Source: Floccularia luteovirens
Lineage: Eukaryota > Basidiomycota > Agaricomycetes > Agaricales > Squamanitaceae
Reading direction: 5' to 3'
DNA length: 64,000 bases
Assembly (NCBI GenBank): GCA_009739215.1
Contig: VSJF01000002.1
Location: 1,240,001-1,304,000 of the forward strand
Part shown: piece after piece, positions 13,501 through 24,343 of the stretch
How the letters are laid out: the number at the start of each line of letters is the position of its first letter
How positions within the stretch are numbered: the first letter of the stretch is position 1
The notes under the pieces: model-generated
Databases searched by the model: none
The model's input: only the letters and a program-made list of their open reading frames with translations
What the model was told of the DNA's origin: nothing
Translations under genes and position numbers: made by a program

Positions 13501-14337
13501 GACCTCTAAAAACTGAATATCTTGATGTTATCATCAGTGACGTACGACCACGGAATGATTTTACTTTTTCTATACAAATCCTGAACACCGAGGGTAAATT
13601 AAAAGAATATTCTCATGTCTTCAAAATCTAACAGTATCATAGGAATTGCATCATTAGAAAAACTGATGCGGGACTTCTCGCTACACCATAGATCCCCCCT
13701 CTCGGCTTCAAGTAATTTCGTTCCAAAAGGTGGTGACCTCGTATCAGCGAAGTTTTCGGATGGTGCCTGGTATCGAGCCAAAGTTCGACGGGCATCAGCA
13801 GTGAAAAAAGAGGCTGAAGTCACTTTTATTGATTATGGAAACCAAGATACTATCGCTTTCTCCGACATACGGCCTCTGGATCCCAAATTCCGATCTCTTC
13901 CCGGCCAAGCACAAGATGCACGTCTCAGGTATGTATTGAATTTCTGCTGTTCATTAATTATTTCTTTTTTTGTAACCCGCTTCGCATCCAGTTTTATCAA
14001 GTTTGTCAGCCCAGAGAGTGAATACCATTCTGAAGCTGTCGATCGATTCCGAGCATCGTGTGAAGGTCGTAAACTCATTGCGAACATTGACTACAAAGAA
14101 GGATCACTTCTACACCTACGCCTCATGGATCCATCGGATCCTGCAGCAGCACAGGACCCCTTTGCTTGCATTAATACGGATCTCGTTAGTGAGGGTTTGG
14201 CATCTATAGACCGTAAAGGATGCAAGTACCTCTCCTCTTACCCTCAAATTACTAAAAGGCTTCAAGAGGCTGTCTTAACTGCCAAGAAGGATCGTGCTGG
14301 TATGTTTGAGTTTGGTGATGTTGAGGATGATGAGTAA
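10600..14337 (+). CDS. SND1: Tudor-SN / SND1 (staphylococcal nuclease domain protein with Tudor domain)
   Basis: RNA-binding protein of the Tudor-SN family, linked to RNA silencing, splicing and stress granules. The start is the ATG at 10600 (MSLKAVS), spliced over an intron at 10622-10743 (donor gtgtgt, branch-like ctaac, acceptor ttag) into AVISGDSLVLRGRPGP, the classic first SN-domain opening. Repeated staphylococcal nuclease-like domains follow (VDLATELISNGWAKL near 11130; VEQVRDGTTVRVRLL-type at 11480; EHLVAAGLARVVDWH near 11910; ALEAKEFLRKKLIGKHV at 12290; TARSTAEKSEPYG near 13060). The Tudor domain lies at about 13730-13920 (GAWYRAKVRRA then VTFIDYGNQD), followed by a terminal partial SN domain and an acidic end. 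Stop TAA at 14335-14337. Length and domain order fit the family. Confidence 0.93.
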
Positions 14338-14599
14338 AAGCCAGAGAGGACCTGGATTTTACAACGGTGTAAGGCGATAGTGTAGCGAGTGTGGTAAAAA
14401 AAAATTGTGCTTGGAAAAATAGTACCCTCCGGCGTTTTATACGTTGCTAGTTTATAGTTGATATAGAGAGCCATTGAAGTTCATGCATCATGATTCGAAT
14501 GGGAAAATGTAAACCGATCCACGTCGTACGGGCCGACCGGACCGTACCTATTTCAGTAAGTCAAGTACATCAAGCTGAGTGTCCATTCGAACCAAAACG

Positions 14600-15653
14600 A
14601 TGAGTATATCACATATAAGACTGGTGACATTCGATGCACTCCATACTTTAATCAAGCCTCGACAACCTATCCATGTTCAATATTCACAGGTTTTTGCTCC
14701 CTATCTTGGTACTCTTGACCCAAGGAGGATCAGAGAGTCGTTCAAGGTGGGTAAGATACTTCCATGAGCATCAAATACTGAAGATCGACAAAATTGTCAC
14801 TCCACTCCTCTTCAGCTTTGAAGGAAGTGCAGCAGGAACGCCCTTCGTACCTCCAAGGGGTGCGTGGTTGGTGGGAAGAAGTCATAAAACGAACAGCTCT
14901 TGGTGCCGGAGCTAATGAGGAAGGTATTGTCAAATAAACTCGGGTGGAGTAATTTTATTGACTAAAATATAAAGCTCTCAATTCCTCACTATCTGAAATT
15001 GTGACAAGTTTAATGACACGCTTCAGCTCGAAGGAAGGTTATGAGGCATTTGACGATGCCAACCCAGTAAGTCAGTGCGACGCATTCTGTTATCCAAATG
15101 TGTCACTCTAAATCACACTCTAACACCCAAGTTGGAGCTTTACATGAAAATGGTATCATGACTTCGGTGATAAGCAATGGAGATCCACGAATCCGTAAGT
15201 ATTCATGAAACTAATATAGAACGCGTTTTGCCAACGACGTACAGGTAACGTACTGAAGGATTTAGATTTTCCGGTTTATCTGAATCCTATCGTGTTGAGT
15301 GATGAGGAAGGTATCGAGAAACCGTCCAACGATATTTTCATGCGTACCGTCGATCGCATAAATGCCGGCCAATCATCAATTGTAACACCATCTGAGTGCT
15401 TGCATATTGGGGATGAGCTTGTATGGTGGGTAATAATTTACACAAATTGGATGAAATTATGGTCTAAGATGAATAAAGTGATTATCACGGTGCCAGGAAT
15501 GCTAATTTCAATGCTCTCCTCCTACGGCGGTCTGGAGCTGCGGGAGAGGAGGCACATAAGGAACTGGGGGAACGGACGGATGGGGTCCAGTGCATTGAGA
15601 ATTTGAAAGAAGTTTTGCCATGGATAAAGTCGAAAGCGCCGAAGAGAGGATGA
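14600..15653 (+). CDS. HAD-like hydrolase, HDHD3 type
   Basis: Haloacid-dehalogenase-superfamily protein. The ATG at 14600 is chosen (a GTG in frame at 14579 is not a eukaryotic start). Exon 1 carries motif I as VTFDALHTL; splicing at 14755 (gtaaga donor) to the cttcag acceptor near 14816 gives VALKEVQQERPSYLQG. A later exon carries EKPSNDIFMRTVDRI (motif III lysine) and HIGDELV (motif IV). The last exon gives the RRSGAAGEEAHKEL end; TGA at 15651-15653. Motif I has the nucleophile Asp but leucine two residues on, where phosphatases have a second Asp; related HDHD3 proteins also deviate there, so the reaction is uncertain. Converges with the ribosomal gene 90 bp downstream. Confidence 0.85.
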
Positions 15654-15742
15654 AAACTTCTGGACAGTAGTGTAAAATTGTAGAATGCAAAATAAACATA
15701 CTATGACTCACCTTCGATTCATTGGAGGTCGGGCCAGACCTT

Positions 15743-16243
15743 CTAATCTATCAAGTCTTGGAGAACCCCTCTATCACCCCGGGTCAGCCTTTCGCCTTGC
15801 TTTGCGATGTCCTCCACCTTGTCCCCCAACTTGAGAACGGTAAACCGAAGCACCCTGGGATCACGTCTCATTATTGAATTCAGTGACCTCAAGGTTCGAG
15901 GGCTTGTATCAAAGTGCATTGTCCAATAACTGGTGAACGTAAATTTACTGGACTGGTCAGGGATTCAGAAAAAAAAAACACGAACTCTCCAACGGTTTGG
16001 TAAGACCCAGGCCCCTTCATCTGCTGTCCTTTCATTCTTTGAGGAAGTGTGAGTGTTCCCCACGAGTTAATGTTGCGAACTACGCCTCCCGAATTCATGA
16101 CATGCATAGCAGATTGCCGGACCAACTCCCGGATATGTTGCTGTATTAAATTTTTCCATGATTTGCTACCAATAGATATATTGGCAGAGACTCACGTATT
16201 CTGGATAATGTGTCGCTATACATAGCATCTGATACAACGGCAT
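15743..16243 (-). CDS. Mitochondrial small-subunit ribosomal protein bS6m (MRP17-like)
   Basis: Component of the mitochondrial ribosome small subunit. Assembled from three exons: 16243-16196 (MPLYQMLCIATHYPEY), 16140-15994 and 15952-15743. Introns are 16141-16195 (gtgagt...acag) and 15953-15993 (gttgga...ccag), and phases match throughout. The coding sequence is 405 nt, 134 residues, the normal size for fungal bS6m. Diagnostic residues: VRQSAMHVMNSGGVVRNI, then WGTLTLPQRMKG, then YWTMHFDTSPRTLRSL, matching the bS6 fold in order (GGVVR, LPxRM, FDxxP). The stop TAG is at 15743-15745. No single frame shows more than part of it, so it is easily missed. Confidence 0.9.
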
Positions 16244-17405
16244 TATAGGCGGACGGATTGTGACTTTGCTCAATGTAAATTTGCAAACTTTGTTTTAAAA
16301 AAGTATCACGTGAGCATAAAACTAGTATGTTTACATTAATTACGTACGTCCTTTCTAAAATAACGACGTACTTCACCCAACATAACATTGCACGGACGAC
16401 ATTCAAACGACAAACTGGCAACAAGATCGATAACCAATTAATTGCCATTTATTTGGTGTCCCTATACTCATGATGTACGAGAAAATTGAATTATGTACCA
16501 GTGCTCCATTCCTTTATTATCTCATGCGATAAATACAACGGGAGGCTCTGATCATTTCCTTACATCGCAAGGGCGCATATATGAGGGGTGAGGTTTTTGT
16601 GGCGGTATGAAAACCTTATCGTAAGCAGTATTTTCGTTTTGCCAAAAAAAAAAGAGAAAAAAAAGAAGAAAAGCTCATTGAGGATCCATCTGACAGAGTG
16701 TTTCGTTCCCCAAAGTAGGATCGCATACCTTTTGCTATTGTTATCGCAGTATGGACGGGGGTGAATTGAAACAAATACTTTAAAAAAGGCAAGATGTTTG
16801 CCGAGCCGAGGCTTTTCGTGACCCCATCTCGATGAATTCCCCTTGTCCTCATGTGCGACAGCTCGATCTGTTATGGATGCGGTAACTTTTTCGTGTATCA
16901 ACTAAATGAGGGTACAGGAGCTTATACCGCTTATTTCCTCCAGGTTATCTGCGAGATAGAACATATGAATTGGGAGGTATCCGGACTAATTTTGGGGATT
17001 TCTAGAATTGCCATCTGAAGGTGAATAAACTTTGTGAACACAGTTATGCTTACGACGCAGCATGAGCCATGCGAGAGGGATGGCAAATGGTTTGCTATGG
17101 ATGGATGTTCTAGGCTGTTACTCAACAAAGCTGAATACTTGCCGGTTCTCGTGTCTGTCTTGCTTTTTATCGACCTGACAACGAAAACCCGCCATCAGAA
17201 TGCCGACTTCCAGATCCGCAAATCATCCATCCATCTTCTGCGGAAACCCTTCTTCTTATCTTCTATTTCCCCCTCCACTTTTCCTTGATAATGCCATCTG
17301 GGAATTTTCCGGTCGTCTTTGACGTCAATCAAACCAGCTAGATCAACGTCCTCCACTCCCCGTTCTTTTCATCTCTCCCTCTCTTGCTTCCCCTCTTTTC
17401 TCCCA
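16244..17405. other. Divergent intergenic region between bS6m and the Mei2-like gene
   Basis: About 1.16 kb. It contains an A/G-only tract at 16643-16672, which may act as a nucleosome-excluding poly(dA:dT) element. A C/T-rich stretch at about 17215-17405, normal for basidiomycete 5' leaders, runs up to the Mei2-like start. No convincing gene is present. Confidence 0.5.
17291..17341 (+). promoter_or_regulatory. Upstream ORF in the leader of the Mei2-like gene
   Basis: ATG at 17291, 16 codons, stop TAG at 17339-17341, lying 64 bp before the presumed main ATG at 17406 within a C/T-rich leader. If transcription begins upstream of it, it would be met first by scanning ribosomes and could repress translation. 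Whether it is in the transcript cannot be read from sequence. Confidence 0.35.
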
Positions 17406-20400
17406 ATGTCCACTCCATCCACAGACTCTTTTCAAGCAGTTTCTGCGATCCACACTAACCCACCTCGTTTACAGCATTCTCCATCCCTACCTAATATATG
17501 GTATCTCTCCTTACTTCCCCATTTTAGCCCATTTTTACATCTTTTAAATTACAGGATTCCACCCCATTCGAATCCAACACGGTCAGATAACGATATAAAT
17601 CAAAGAAACCTTTGCCGTCCAGCCACCCCCACCAATCTGCAACCTAAAAAGCCGGTTGAATCTACTCCAACTGCATCTGAAACAGTCTTGCCAGGATCGA
17701 AACTCGCCGAGAATCAAGGAAACGTAACTCAATCTTATAACCATCAAATTTCTCCACCAACGATCACCAATGCACACCTCCATCCAACACGTCGACGGTC
17801 CTGGAAAGGCCGACATCCAGCTCAACCTCTTTTGACACCTCCCTTAACACCTTCTTCAAGTATTCGGACGACAACTAGTATTGATTCATCCGGCAACCAT
17901 GGAGTTAAGGAGCACAACGAACTAGAAGCTTTAGACGCCACCAAAGAAGCTCAAAAAAACTGCGAGGAGTCCACCCGGTTTATACTGGTAAGTAATACAT
18001 TTTACCATCAACTCTTCGTTGCGACTCGTCTTTTATATTCCAATACGAAATATTCCGAATCTCATGATGCTCCAGCTTAGCAACGTATCTCGGAAAATAT
18101 CAGCAGATGTGTTCAAATTGGCTATTCTTGACACATTGACTCAAACCCAAGATGACCCGAATAATTTAAGAGGACCACAGCCCTCTGACACTGACCTTAT
18201 CAAAGGTATCTTCATTCGTTGTCAAAAAACTCATGGCATCATGCTTTTGGCATTTTATGACGTCCGCAAAGCAAGCGTTGCTCTTGAACGTCTCTCCATC
18301 AGAACCTCGAGCCCACTGGCTGAATGTGTTGGGGAAGAAGAGCCCGAAGAAGATGGAAAATCAGCATGGTTTCGCTGTCGCTTTGTTAGTGGCGAGGAAT
18401 TGATCCAGGTAATCTAAGCAGCCATGTTATATGTCTCTGGAATTTTGACAGAATATTGCCAGACGATTGGAAATTCGCAGTTTCTTGCTTCATCCGACGG
18501 TTCATTTTACATATGCATTTTACCTACCGACAATGCCACCCTGGACCTCTCAATATGTCTGAATGAGGGGGGACAACACATAGAACCTGAGGAAGTTAGC
18601 GCCTTTGGGTCAGAAAGACAGCACGCCCTCCTAAAGCACCTTCTGGAGTCTTATGGTGATGTAAGGTCCTTTTTGATAACTAGCCACGTCCCAGAGAACG
18701 ACCAGGTTTGTCTTGTTCAATTGAGTCCTGACGACAGTGTTGATCTGTTATCTTCATGCTGCAGGTTTCTGCAAAAGCGTTTTTTGTCGAGTACTTTGAT
18801 ACGAGGGACGCTGATATTGCATATTCGTCATTGGACGGCAAAACTCTCTTTGGTGTTAAGATACGTGTTTACGGACGAAATATATTTTCGAAAGATACGT
18901 CCGTAGATGAGAGTTATTTGGGGAAGAGTGCAGTGCCATTTCCCCATGTCACCCCAGCATCAGACGATCTGAGCATCGAACGTGCAGGAGGGCACTCCAA
19001 AGTACGCGAGAGATTTATGCTTACTGATGGCACTGGGCGAATTCGTCCAAGAAGTGTAAGCGCGGGGAACGCTGCTGTTGGATATTCTAGTCCATCTTTA
19101 TATCCCCCGCCAACCACAGATGCCCCGACCCCTTCTCCGACGTTCTTCTACACTTCATACTCCAACGACAGTCAAAATCCCGATATTTCTTTGGCACAGT
19201 TAGGTATAGATGAACGAGGTATCAAAAACCAAGCTGTCAATGAAATACGAAACCCACTTCTTCAGAGCCACAATTATCCTAGTGAACTCGACCAGACCCG
19301 CAGGCTCGATAATCAAGATGCAGGGTTATCAGATGGCAATGAAGTGCAAAATGCTACATGGCGGGATGTCATGCCCCAATGTTACACACCTCACCATGAA
19401 TGTAGCTATTGTCCCTCGAGAGGTCGTTTACCTGGCGCAATACATCCTATGTTATTTAAGGTTTGCCCGACACCTCCACTCCCCTCTGTCTACTACCCGG
19501 TAGCCCACCCATCTCCACCACTTCCACCAACCCTTCCGGTTACGACCCCATATTTACCTGGTCAGTTTGGATACGACTATGAAACCCCACACGGATTACC
19601 CGTGAATGGGGGTTTACCAGGTTGGACCTTTGATCACAATAATGCTGTAGCCGCAGGTCCTTCTATGGTACCAATCTCGGGCAATACACCATGGCTCTCT
19701 GATAGTCAGAACATCTCTTTCACAAATGGAACGCATTTTACACAACACCTAAGTGAGACTCGTAGAATTCCATTTTATCCTACCCTTAGCGACATCCCCA
19801 TCCCACATCCCCATCCGCAAAATATTTTTGTCGCAAATTCTCGCCCTGCTTCTGCTGCAGGGAACCCATCCTCAGTCCTTCAGTCACAAACCTCCCCCGC
19901 TTCGTTATCGGCATCTGCTCCAGAACGTAATCAGCTCAACCTGGCGCGCATCGAGGATGGACAGGATACGCGCACAACTGTTATGATAAGAAACATACCT
20001 AATAAGATGAATGACAAGGATTTAGTGGCATATATATCAAAAGTTTGTCCAAGGAGGTTCGATTTCTTGTACCTAAGGATGGATTTTCAAAATGGTAAGC
20101 TCATGGCGTTCACCTTTGTTGTAATGTGATATAACTCAGGTGTTGTTAGGCTGTAATGTTGGATATGCGTTCGTTAACTTCATCCATGTTCAAGACTTGC
20201 TTCGTTTCGCCAAGAAAAAGCTTGGCGAGAAATGGTGAGTACGATTTGATCTGAACATAACCGGCTTTTTTATGCAGGACATATGTAGGAACATGTTCTC
20301 GAGCGAGAAAGTCTTGCAAATGAGCTACGCTAATTACCAGTTAGTTGTTCGCATTTGTTGTAATGAAAAAGATCTGAAGGTTGACTCCGGCTAGGGGTAA

Positions 20401-20788
20401 AGAAGCGCTGGTAGAGAAGTTCAAAAATTCTTGCGTTATGGATGAACGAGAGTCATGGCGTCCAAGGATTTTTTATTCTTCCGGTCCAGAACAAGGTCTA
20501 CCAGAGCCATTTCCTACGCCGACTCATCTTAGAAGGAAAGAACGAAGTTCCATCAATCGTGGGGCTCTATTTGTCCCTGGGGTGGCAAATGGAGCGGGCT
20601 CATACAATCTTTTCCAAAATTCAGCTCGTCGCCAACAAGGACGCCATGAATCTCAGCGTAACCAAATATCTCGTTATCCTGAGCGTCAGCACCGTCAACG
20701 GACGCCAACCTTGGACGCAAACTCGCCGGCTCAGCGACCAAACGGGTCCAATGATCCCACTCGAAGTTCCGCTGCTCGAGATGATTAA
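17406..20788 (+). CDS. Mei2-like RNA-binding protein
   Basis: Member of the Mei2 family, whose fission-yeast founder controls entry into meiosis by binding a non-coding RNA. Start is the ATG at 17406; an intron near 17500-17554 splices SLPNIW to IPPHSNPTRSD. The N-terminal 250 residues are Ser/Thr/Pro-rich. Two degenerate RRMs follow: about 18090-18660 (GIFIRCQKTHGIMLLAFYD, RKASVALERL) and about 18765-18890 (KAFFVEYFDTRDADIAY). A long Pro/Ser-rich linker leads to the diagnostic C-terminal Mei2 RRM from about 19970 (TTVMIRNIPNKMNDKDL, RRFDFLYLRMDFQN, NVGYAFVNF), spread over four small exons, then RPRIFYSSGPEQGLPEPFP. Stop at 20786-20788. The intron before the second RRM region ends at ccag just before TIGNSQFLASSDG. 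The final RRM makes the family call strong; the role in this fungus is inferred. Confidence 0.9.
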
Positions 20789-21404
20789 TTCGCTGATTTG
20801 TTACTACTCACTCCACAAAATCCAAATTTCAACGATCTCATTTGAGCTTCTTCCAGTTTTATTATAGATCCACCTCCTCTCAATATTCCCTATGATTGTA
20901 CACTCTGTTCTATTTACTGTGATAGCCCCATGACGGCTGTCCTGGGAGCAAGATACATATCTGAACGTGGTCGGGACTTGTGACATTTGTATAGTCTGCT
21001 GATCCTTTTTTTTTCTAGTTAATAATGGTGTGTCAGAATTGATGGTGATGTTTTAATTATACGCAGTAATCACATGTCAGGTCTACACTTCTACTTTCAT
21101 GGTAGGCTAGAACAAAAAGGATATAAGAAATGGTTCTATTTGGACAACGAACGTACATCCTGTGTACACAGGAGTAGCAGATTCCTTAAAAGTTAAATAC
21201 GCCACAACAATCATTTCTCGACGCTCAAGCTCAAGTGCTCAAGCAAATGTAAATGTGACTTTTAATGTTTTAGTAGCTTTACTGATGGACTCAGAAAGTG
21301 CAAAGTGATCACGAAAGGCCAGTCAAAGAAAGAGTGGTCTCATGACAATACATAAAAAGGCTTCACCCTCAAGCCTCAAGTTGTGAAAATGTATTTACAG
21401 AAAT

Positions 21405-21728
21405 CTATTTAGAACCTGCAGTGCCGGGCATAGCTTCATGTGAGGATGGTGCTAATAACGGATGAAGATTTATGGACTTGAGTTGTGGCAACAAAATTAA
21501 GACCGACAAGGGATAACCGTCGGACAATAGCTTAGTCAGGGAGAAGATGAAACTTAGAGCAAAGGGAATTGCCTTGTAATGGGTGTCATAAGATGGGGCA
21601 CGAGTTGCTGCGGTCCCTAATAAGTCGCGACTATAGTAGATCACACGCATATCAACCTGCATGGTCTGTTTGCAGTGGTACATTAGCTATATCCACCTCG
21701 TGTCCACGATCATGGGAATCATTGTCAT
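21405..21728 (-). CDS. Orphan two-exon candidate gene
   Basis: ATG at 21728 (MTMIPMIVDT). A possible intron of about 66 bp (gtggat...ctatag) joins in phase to SRDLLGTAATRAPSYD, and the frame runs to a stop at 21405. The predicted protein is about 85 residues with one hydrophobic stretch (AIPFALSFIFSLTKLL). A TATA-like sequence (ggttatataaatgc, minus strand) lies 70-85 bp upstream of the ATG. I recognise no family; it may be a small membrane protein or chance. Confidence 0.25.
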
Positions 21729-21962
21729 ATTAAAGAGTTCTGGCATAGACAGACGTGGGTGGATGATGTGGGGTTTAGTGTTTTCTAGTTAAATATAGCA
21801 TTTATATAACCTGGGGAAATGCAATGTTTATCTAATATGATTGGTTCGGTTCAAGTTGAGAGCACTTAAAAATTAGGATTAACATTCTTGTTCTTCTAGG
21901 TGGTTCGTTGTTGTTCACCACGTCAATGAAAGAACTCGACAACGACGTTCGGAATACTTGAT

Positions 21963-22281
21963 ATGCTGGCGATTGACTTGCGTTGTGTCTTCAATGTTGT
22001 TGATGACACTGGATCATTTATTTACGAGTGTCTTCCTTTTGCCTCCTTTGAGGCTGTTTATTCTCACTTGAGATCATATCTGCAGGGTTGCAGGGACGTT
22101 AACCGGCGATTCGGCTACTCCACAAGACACTGTTTTCGACATGGACTAAGAAAGGTAATTTTTGGATGCAAGTAAATCAAGAAGCTTTGAGAACTAACAG
22201 GGAGTACAGCAGGTGACGACAGACATGCGGGATAGTGATATTGCAAGGAAATTGGCGAGAGTGAATGAGGAAAGTTGCTAG
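21963..22281 (+). CDS. Orphan two-exon candidate gene
   Basis: ATG at 21963; exon 21963-22154, then a well-formed 46-bp intron (gtaatt...ctaacag) and exon 22201-22281 ending in TAG, phase 0 at the junction. The product is 90 residues with VNRRFGYSTRHCFRHGL near the junction and an Asp/Arg/Lys-rich end. A ttcttctag sequence just upstream could be the acceptor of an earlier exon, so the gene could be longer. No family recognised. Confidence 0.3.
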
Positions 22282-22522
22282 TGGCATCTCATCACAAATG
22301 AGAAACCCCGATTTAAGCTATAATTAGGATGGATATATATGTTTGCGCATATAACTTACTCAAATGGTGGTGCTCCTTAGTGGATTCCCCCCTCTGTCAC
22401 TCAAGCCGAGGTACGTAATCCTATTTATACACCATCTTCCCATCTTATAACACTTGCAAATCAAATACAAGTTGTGTCCCCATCCCACCCGTCCACTCCA
22501 TCTCTCCCTTTCTTCCTAAATC

Positions 22523-24118
22523 ATGGACACTCCTAGCACCCTCAAGCCTGCAGAAGTTGCTCATTACTTTATAAACGCCGGCATCGCGAAACACAGGGAC
22601 CGTTATGAAAACATTTTCATCAAAGCCGTACGTTTTTTTTTGGTGTTATGGCCTACCCAATGTTGATTGCCCTACAGTTTGCAGCTGGTGCCATGATTTC
22701 CTTTGGTGGCTTACTATCAGAAATCATGACAGGTGGTTCTGCTGGGCTGACCTCATCAAACCCTGGTATTGCAAAGATTCTCAGTGGGTTTGTTTTCCCA
22801 GTCGGTTTGGTAATGTAAGTTATTTGTCATGCTCGAAAGACCTGTTGAATTGACAGACAATCAGGATAGTGCTGCAGAACCAAGAGCTGTTGACTAGTAA
22901 TATGCTGGTGAGATTTAATCCCTGTTATTACAGATCGGACAATCATCTTATGTGTGATACAAGATCGTGCCTATGGCCGTTATGAAGCGCGCCATTCCCG
23001 TCTGGAGTCTACCATTAAACTGGTTAATAGGTATGACATTCGGCACACCGGTAATGTGTAACGCCGCTGACTGCTGACAGTCTTCTTCGGGAATCTTGCT
23101 GGCAGTCTATTCTTCGCCGCTATCCTGACCCGTTGTAAGCCGTTATCGCCAGCTGTCATACCTTAGCTAAAGTGATGACGATATTGATAATGATCAGATA
23201 CCGGAATCGTTTCAACGGAGCCGTACCTCACTTCCATCAAAAACTTTGCAATGTAAGCGTCCGCCGAGTTCGGTTAGGTTTCACCTGACATTAAATTCCA
23301 TTCTTTTTTCCCCCTTTTCCCCCAGTCACAAAGCAAAAGATCCGGCTTGGCACCAGATTTTCCTCCGTGGAATTGGTTGCAACTGGCTAGTTTCTGTAGC
23401 CATTTGGGTTCGTTAAAAACTCCTGTTGCTTAGGATTTGCATGTTGACGCTCTACGGACTTTATAGCAAGCTGCCGCTGCAAGAGAAACAATTTCCAAGG
23501 TGGGTTGTATCGTTTTGAATTCTTAAACCTTTCTAATCGCACATCGAGTAGATTTTTGCTATTTGGATTCCTATCTGGGTTTGTCTTATTCTAATGGTAT
23601 AGTGGTATTCGGTATTCACCATTAAAATTTGTAGGTTTTCGTGGCCTGCAGTTATGATCACGGTATGTCGCTGGTATCCTTAGAAACGGAATATTCCCAT
23701 TAATCTGCTTGATGACAGTTGTCGCAAACATGTTCTCCGTCCCGTTGGGAATTATGTTCGGTGCTGATGTATGTATTTTTGGCTAGCCTCTCATCCTGTG
23801 CTTCTTATCCAAATGGACTTTTCTTGTAGTTAACCGTCGCGGAATACATTCGAAAGTAAGTATTGCACAGCTTATCGGATGCAATGGACAGTAACCGAGA
23901 TTAAAAATTAATCGTTTCATAGGTCCCTGATAGCTTCATTCATTGGAAACGCAGTTGGCGCTCTCTTTGTTGCTATTCCTGCCGTGTACTACTATCTTGG
24001 AGATTACAATGTCGACGGGCTCCGTTCTGCGGAGAGTGGAGAGGCTATTGACGTCGAGCGACCAGCGAGTAGCAGGGAGGCGAGTAGCAGGGAGGAAAGT
24101 CAATTCAAACCTCAGTAA
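22523..24118 (+). CDS. Formate/nitrite transporter family channel
   Basis: Plasma-membrane channel of the FNT family, which passes formate, nitrite or similar small monovalent anions. ATG at 22523 (MDTPSTLKPAEVAHYF); TAA at 24116-24118. About ten short introns. Six hydrophobic segments can be followed: AAGAMISFGGLLSEIMTGG, SGFVFPVGLVMIVL, IVFFGNLAGSLFFAAIL, GIGCNWLVSVAIW, IFAIWIPIWVFVACSYDHVV and LIASFIGNAVGALFVAIP. Conserved family points are present: the CNWLV segment of TM4 and the pore histidine in SYDHVVANMFSVPLGIMFG. The C-terminal tail is hydrophilic and contains an exact 15-bp tandem duplication (24066-24095). The substrate cannot be read; fungal members include the nitrite transporter NitA. 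Confidence 0.92.
24066..24095. repeat. 15-bp direct tandem duplication in the transporter tail
   Basis: CGAGTAGCAGGGAGG occurs twice head to tail with no mismatch, in frame, encoding two SSREA/SSREE units in the cytosolic tail. A recent slippage-type duplication that keeps the frame. Confidence 0.8.
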
Positions 24119-24343
24119 ACAATTGAGCTCCAATCCTACTACATATCTTCCTGTGGTTGTATGTCTCCTAAGTATCCCAGGCGCAGAGGTTTGTTACTAC
24201 TCTTAAAAACCTCTATAGTGTATCATGATTCCACGGCTCTTATGAAATTTAAATCATTTAATAAGGAGATCTTATGACATTGATATTGGAGAGGACCAAA
24301 TAGGAAGGTGTAAAAAGCGGATACTTGGCAGAATCTGTGACTG

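Larger units (their letters stand above)
20789..22522. other. Gene-poor region with two weak orphan ORFs
   Basis: About 1.7 kb between the Mei2-like gene and the transporter. It holds two divergent, unrecognised two-exon candidates (21405-21728 minus and 21963-22281 plus) and otherwise no recognisable element. The last 100 bp are C/T-rich and look like the leader of the transporter gene. Confidence 0.45.

Noticed and set aside
16931..17288. Overlapping open frames on both strands upstream of the Mei2-like gene
   Set aside because: Composition follows the C/T-rich leader and no protein-like motifs or supporting splice sites were seen.
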